Positions 7,588 to 9,732 of a stretch of DNA of 9,732 nucleotides are shown in pieces. Under the pieces are notes generated by a model. The model was not told the origin of the DNA. It ran no database searches and saw only the letters and a list, made by a program, of their open reading frames with translations. Source of the DNA: an uncultured Collinsella sp. (GTDB taxonomy: Bacteria; Actinomycetota; Coriobacteriia; Coriobacteriales; Coriobacteriaceae); NCBI GenBank assembly GCA_902494035.1, contig CABURV010000063.1:1-9732 (forward strand), given 5' to 3'. Positions within the stretch are counted from its first letter, which is position 1. Every line of letters begins with the position of its first letter. A program made the translations under genes and the position numbers.

Positions 7588-7632
7588 TACATGCAAGTGA
7601 GCGTTCAAGGGGGTTGCGGCCCCTTTTTCGTG
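7565..7632 (+). repeat. Direct repeat copy 1: tRNA-Leu 3' end plus terminator (attL-like)
   Basis: From the T-loop through CCA and the terminator, this 68-nt block matches 7748-7815 at 64 positions. The first 41 nt (7565-7605) are identical. The four mismatches are at 7606 and 7615-7617; the latter three lie in the terminator loop. Confidence 0.93.
7607..7628 (+). terminator. tRNA-Leu terminator
   Basis: Stem AAGGGG / CCCCTT with loop GTTGCGG and a T5 run, 20 nt after the tRNA. Confidence 0.85.
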
Positions 7633-7747
7633 CCGAACTCGCGTGAGCGCGCGAAGCGTTAAGCAAACAGGCCTGTGGCCTGTTTGTAGCGGAGCGTGGC
7701 GAGGGCGCCACGCGCCCGAAGCCCGGGGCTTCGTGAAGCGAAGGCCC
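7633..7747. other. 115-bp palindrome-rich segment between the tRNA-derived repeats
   Basis: Three strong palindromes lie in a row: CAAACAGGCC-TGT-GGCCTGTTTG (7664-7686), GCGTGGCG-AGGG-CGCCACGC (7694-7713), and CGAAGCCC-G-GGGCTTCG (7717-7733), whose right arm could instead pair with bases 7739-7747. No open frame with a ribosome site is present on either strand and no integrase remnant is visible. It could be an interspersed palindromic repeat or the scar of an excised or decayed element. Confidence 0.6.
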
Positions 7748-7815
7748 TTCGAGTCTCGCCTCGGGCACCATACATGCAAGTGAGCGTTAAAGGGGGTCAA
7801 GGCCCCTTTTTCGTG
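7748..7815 (+). repeat. Direct repeat copy 2: tRNA-Leu 3' end plus terminator (attR-like)
   Basis: A tRNA fragment from the T-loop (TTCGAGT) through CTCGGGC-ACCA and the downstream terminator, without the 5' two-thirds of the tRNA. It cannot fold as a tRNA. The partner T-stem strand GCGAG is absent; GGCCC precedes it. If an element integrated at the tRNA, this is the displaced original 3' end. Confidence 0.93.
7789..7811 (+). terminator. Second (duplicated) intrinsic terminator
   Basis: Stem AAAGGGG / CCCCTTT with loop GTCAAGG and T5. Stem bases are conserved with the first terminator while the loop differs, so both copies look functional. It insulates the infC promoter. Confidence 0.8.
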
Positions 7816-7841
7816 TACGTAATGTGATAACGCGCTGTACG

Positions 7842-7850
7842 TGTTATTAT
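7842..7850 (+). promoter_or_regulatory. Extended -10 promoter of the infC-rpmI-rplT operon
   Basis: TGTTATTAT (TGn + TATTAT). The -35 region (TGTGAT at 7823-7828) is poor. Transcription would begin near 7857, giving a leader of about 175 nt before the IF3 start. Confidence 0.55.
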
Positions 7851-7856
7851 TCGCAA

Positions 7857-8032
7857 GGCGTTGTTCCCGCAATGCCCTAAAGAGGAACCCGAGGGCTCCC
7901 ACCTTTTGGCGCCAATGAGCAGCTGACTGGTCATACAACTTAGATTCCCTTCCTCAAATCGAGGAAATCTATGTGTACGACCTGGTTGCTGAGAAGCGCC
8001 GGGTTATTTTTTTATGAATGGAGGTAGGGAAA
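7857..8032 (+). promoter_or_regulatory. Structured 5' leader of the IF3-L35-L20 operon
   Basis: The leader has a hairpin TAGAT...TTCCTC-AAATC-GAGGAA-ATCTA (7941-7971), a palindrome TTGGCGCCAA (7907-7916) and a terminal terminator. AACCCG at 7886-7891 is complementary to CGGGTT at 8000-8005 in the terminator's 3' arm, which would be a competing antiterminator pairing. IF3-L35-L20 operons in Bacillus are controlled by L20 through leader attenuation; control by L20 here is inferred by analogy and I do not recognise this leader as a named RNA family. Confidence 0.6.
7980..8013 (+). terminator. Attenuator terminator upstream of infC
   Basis: Stem ACCTGG / CCGGGT (7980-7985, 7999-8004) with an inner GCT-GAGA-AGC, followed by TATTTTTTT. 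It ends 6 nt before the infC Shine-Dalgarno, so termination here would switch off the operon. Confidence 0.72.
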
Positions 8033-8587
8033 ATAGCTAAGTCTGATGACACCCGCATCAACGACGAGATCACTGCATCTTCGTGCCGTTTGATTGGCGT
8101 CGATGGCTCTCAGCTCGGCCTGTTCGCCATCCGCGATGCCCAGCGCGTCGCCGACGATCAGGGTCTCGACCTGGTCGAGATCGCTCCCAACGCGGAGCCG
8201 CCGGTCTGCAAGGTCATGGACTACGGTAAGTTCAAGTACCAGCAGGCCATGAAGGCCAAGGCTGCTCGTAAGAATCAGTCCAAGGTCGAGGTCAAGGAAA
8301 TGAAGTTCCGACCCAAGATCGACGTTGGCGACTACGAGACCAAGAAGGGCCACGTTCTGCGTTTCCTCAAGAAGGGCGCACGCGTTAAGATCACCATCAT
8401 GTTCCGCGGCCGTGAGATGGCTCACCCGGAGCAGGGCCTTAACGTTCTCGAGCGTCTCGCCGAGGATCTCAAGCCTTACGCTACGGTCGAGTCCAAGCCT
8501 AAGATGGAAGGCCGTAACATGCTTATGCTGCTCGCCCCGATTAAGGGCGCCTTCGATGAGGATAAAGCGGCAAGCGATACCAAGTAA
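8033..8587 (+). CDS. infC: Translation initiation factor IF-3, probable AUA start
   Basis: IF3 binds the 30S subunit, keeps it free of 50S and proofreads start-codon and initiator-tRNA pairing. From 8033 the protein has 184 residues, normal for IF3. The N domain holds RINDEI near residue 8 and the signature LDLVEIAPNAEPPVCKVMDY at 45-64; a lysine-rich linker follows (about 68-88), then the C domain (KEMKFRPKIDVGDYETKK, FRGREMAHPEQG). GGAGG at 8020-8024 is 8 nt before ATA at 8033, the ideal distance, and the protein then starts exactly where IF3 homologues do. The in-frame ATG at 8018 overlaps GGAGG and has no ribosome site. Non-canonical infC starts are known (AUU in E. coli) and give autoregulation, because IF3 rejects such codons. 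First gene of the operon; gaps of 32 and 46 nt lead to rpmI and rplT. Confidence 0.95.
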   Translation: MAKSDDTRINDEITASSCRLIGVDGSQLGLFAIRDAQRVADDQGLDLVEIAPNAEPPVCKVMDYGKFKYQQAMKAKAARKNQSKVEVKEMKFRPKIDVGDYETKKGHVLRFLKKGARVKITIMFRGREMAHPEQGLNVLERLAEDLKPYATVESKPKMEGRNMLMLLAPIKGAFDEDKAASDTK

Positions 8588-8619
8588 CTAGTGTTCTGTA
8601 ACCGATTAAGGAGTATTTC

Positions 8620-8811
8620 ATGCCTAAGATGAAGTCCCACAGCGGCACCAAGAAGCGTTTCCGCAAGACTGGTACCGGCAAGCTTATGCGCGCCAAGGCT
8701 TTCAAGAGCCACATCCTGAGCAAGAAGTCCACCAAGCGTAAGCGTGGCTTCCGTCAGGAGACCGAGATCGCCGCTGCCGACCGCAAGGTCATCAAGTCGC
8801 GTCTCGCCTAA
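8620..8811 (+). CDS. rpmI: 50S ribosomal protein L35
   Basis: A 63-residue, highly basic protein of the large ribosomal subunit. The N-terminus MPKMKSHSGTKKRF and the internal KRKRGFR are typical L35, and length is normal. AAGGAG at 8608-8613 is 6 nt before the ATG. It sits between infC and rplT as in most bacteria and shares their promoter. No terminator follows. Confidence 0.97.
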   Translation: MPKMKSHSGTKKRFRKTGTGKLMRAKAFKSHILSKKSTKRKRGFRQETEIAAADRKVIKSRLA

Positions 8812-8857
8812 GTTCGCGTTCCCGTTTTTCGTTTTACCGTCTAGGAGTTGATAGAAC

Positions 8858-9217
8858 ATGGCACGTATTAAGCGCGCTGTTGCCGCCAAGAAGAAGCGCC
8901 GTACCGTTATGCACCGTGCGAAGGGTTACTACGGTGCCGCTTCGCGTACTTACAAGCATGCTAAAGAGCAGGTCCAGCACTCCCTGCAGTATCAGTATCG
9001 TGATCGCCGCAACAAGAAGCGCGAGATCCGTTCTCTCTGGATCACTCGTATCAACGCTGCTGCTCGCCTGAACGACATCTCTTACTCTCAGTTCATGCAC
9101 GGCCTGAAGGTTGCCGGCATCGAGCTCGACCGCAAGGTCCTGGCTCAGATGGCTTACGAGGACATCGAGTCCTTCAACGAGCTGGCTACCATCGCCAAGA
9201 AGGCTCTCGAGGCCTAA
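8858..9217 (+). CDS. rplT: 50S ribosomal protein L20
   Basis: A 119-residue basic protein that binds 23S rRNA early in 50S assembly. MARIKRAVAAKKKRR, AKGYYGAASRTYKHAKEQ and the helical RDRRNKKREIRSLWI.RINAA stretch are characteristic, and length is normal. AGGAG at 8843-8847 is 10 nt before the ATG. In Firmicutes and enterobacteria L20 also represses this operon by binding its leader; the attenuator upstream of infC is a plausible target here. Last gene of the operon, closed by a strong terminator. Codon use is of the highly expressed type. Confidence 0.97.
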   Translation: MARIKRAVAAKKKRRTVMHRAKGYYGAASRTYKHAKEQVQHSLQYQYRDRRNKKREIRSLWITRINAAARLNDISYSQFMHGLKVAGIELDRKVLAQMAYEDIESFNELATIAKKALEA

Positions 9218-9237
9218 TAGATTCTCTTGAATCGCTA

Positions 9238-9274
9238 GGGGAGTGTCGCGTTGTGCGCGGCGCTCCCTCTTTTT
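9238..9274 (+). terminator. Intrinsic terminator of the infC-rpmI-rplT operon
   Basis: A 12-bp stem GGGAGTGTCGCG / CGCGGCGCTCCC (9239-9250, 9256-9267; two G-U pairs), 5-nt loop, then TCTTTTT. Confidence 0.88.
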
Positions 9275-9288
9275 ATCTGAGGCGCTGG

Positions 9289-9420
9289 TTTATATAGCAA
9301 AAGCGCGGGTAGATAGACACTTACAGGTGACCGATCTTTATATATCTCTTAACCGAAGGGTCATCATCTGATACGTGCAGTATTTCTGCACCAGCCTTTC
9401 TATGACTTATATAGGAAGCG
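9289..9420 (+). promoter_or_regulatory. AT-rich promoter region, probably for an rRNA operon
   Basis: This stretch is much more AT-rich than its surroundings. Candidate -10 elements are TTATAT or TATATA at 9338-9344 (TAGACA at 9314-9319 lies 18-19 bp upstream) and TATATA at 9408-9413. TTATATAGCAAAAGCG (9289-9304) and TTATATAGGAAGCG (9407-9420) look like related copies. A perfect inverted repeat GTGCAG-TATTT-CTGCAC (9375-9391) sits at the -35 region of the last candidate and could be an operator or an RNA stem. No single promoter is convincing; the call depends on the downstream leader. Confidence 0.4.
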
Positions 9421-9732
9421 ATGTATTGTGTAGGACTTGTGAAGAGTGGAATTCCCGCCCACGGCGCCCCTCCGGTCTGGCAATATATCTCCTTGCCGCG
9501 CGGCCCGGTCGGACCGGATCAGCCGCGGGGCGTGCACCTTGAGAACCGGATACTGCGAGGATGGACACACCAGATGTGTCGCATCCGGGCAGACATCGAA
9601 CCATTTGAAATGGTCTAACTTGGATTTGTTTTTCGCAAGGCCGCCGAGAGGCGGCCCCGAGAAATTCCTTTTCCTATACTAAAACCATATGAATCGAACG
9701 GAACCGATCAGCTAATAGTTGTGAGGACCGGA
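9421..9732 (+). other. Probable rRNA operon leader (pre-16S); 16S rRNA itself not in window
   Basis: The stretch is gene-free and structured: CCGGTC-G-GACCGG (9505-9517), the element at 9538-9557, a hairpin GGATG-GACACA...TGTGTC-G-CATCC (9559-9586), ACCATTT-G-AAATGGT (9600-9614) and GGCCGCC-GAGA-GGCGGCC (9639-9656, a GNRA-type tetraloop). This order resembles actinobacterial pre-16S leaders. No 16S sequence (such as AGAGTTTGATC) occurs before the window ends, so 16S would start beyond 9732. Small open frames here lack ribosome sites. Confidence 0.55.
9538..9557 (+). promoter_or_regulatory. Antitermination-like element of the rRNA leader
   Basis: CTTGAGAACCGGATACTGCG resembles the TTGAGAACT(n)ATAGTG element found before 16S or 23S rRNA in mycobacteria and other Gram-positives, where it overlaps the boxA-type antitermination region. 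Matched from memory; the function is inferred. Confidence 0.5.

Noticed and set aside
7748..7787. A second tRNA-Leu gene
   Set aside because: Only the T-loop to CCA part is present; the acceptor 5' strand, D arm, anticodon arm and variable arm are missing.
7427..7938. Minus-strand open frames of 114 and 134 codons across tRNA-Leu and its duplicate
   Set aside because: They are antisense to the tRNA, the repeats and the terminators, with repeated peptide segments that simply reflect the DNA repeat.
8014..8020. ATG at 8014 or 8018 as the infC start
   Set aside because: Neither has a Shine-Dalgarno; 8018 overlaps GGAGG, and the 8014 frame stops after eight codons.
9421..9682. Small open frames of 65 and 78 codons (+) and 65 (-) in the terminal region
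   Set aside because: No ribosome sites, no recognisable protein features, and they overlap the hairpins of the probable rRNA leader.

Overview
The window (about 9.7 kb, GC-rich) looks like chromosomal housekeeping DNA from a Coriobacteriia-type actinobacterium, most like Collinsella. That placement rests on recognising the protein sequences and codon style, not on a database search. All supported genes lie on the + strand.

Region 1 (2-4616) is a stringent-response neighbourhood. It opens with the C-terminal half of a superfamily-2 helicase, probably the tail of a RecJ-helicase fusion, cut by the left edge. Sixteen bases later comes a full-length bifunctional (p)ppGpp synthetase/hydrolase (Rel). 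After a 13-bp hairpin there is a small metallo-beta-lactamase-fold hydrolase of the glyoxalase II type. The order RecJ, Rel, MBL hydrolase resembles the recJ-relA neighbourhood of Firmicutes.

Region 2 (4617-7461) holds class II fructose-bisphosphate aldolase (fba) with its own extended -10 promoter. It ends in an unusually long nested hairpin terminator, whose 3' half is repeated in degraded form just downstream. A cytoplasmic transglutaminase-like protein with an intact Cys-His-Asp triad follows.

Region 3 (7462-7856) holds tRNA-Leu(CAA). The 3' part of this tRNA, with its terminator, is duplicated 183 bp downstream around a 115-bp palindrome-rich segment. This is the layout left by site-specific integration at a tRNA gene, here reduced to almost nothing.

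Region 4 (7842-9274) is the infC-rpmI-rplT translation operon (IF3, L35, L20). It has an extended -10 promoter, a structured leader of about 160 nt ending in an intrinsic terminator (attenuator), and an IF3 gene whose Shine-Dalgarno sequence points to an AUA start codon. A strong terminator closes the operon.

Region 5 (9275-9732) has no gene. Its AT-rich promoter-like stretch, GC-rich hairpins and an antitermination-like element match the leader of an rRNA operon, with 16S rRNA expected just past the right edge.

No CRISPR array, insertion sequence, transposase or integrase is visible. The points most worth a second look are the tRNA-Leu duplication, the AUA start with attenuator in infC, and the tandem structured repeat after fba.
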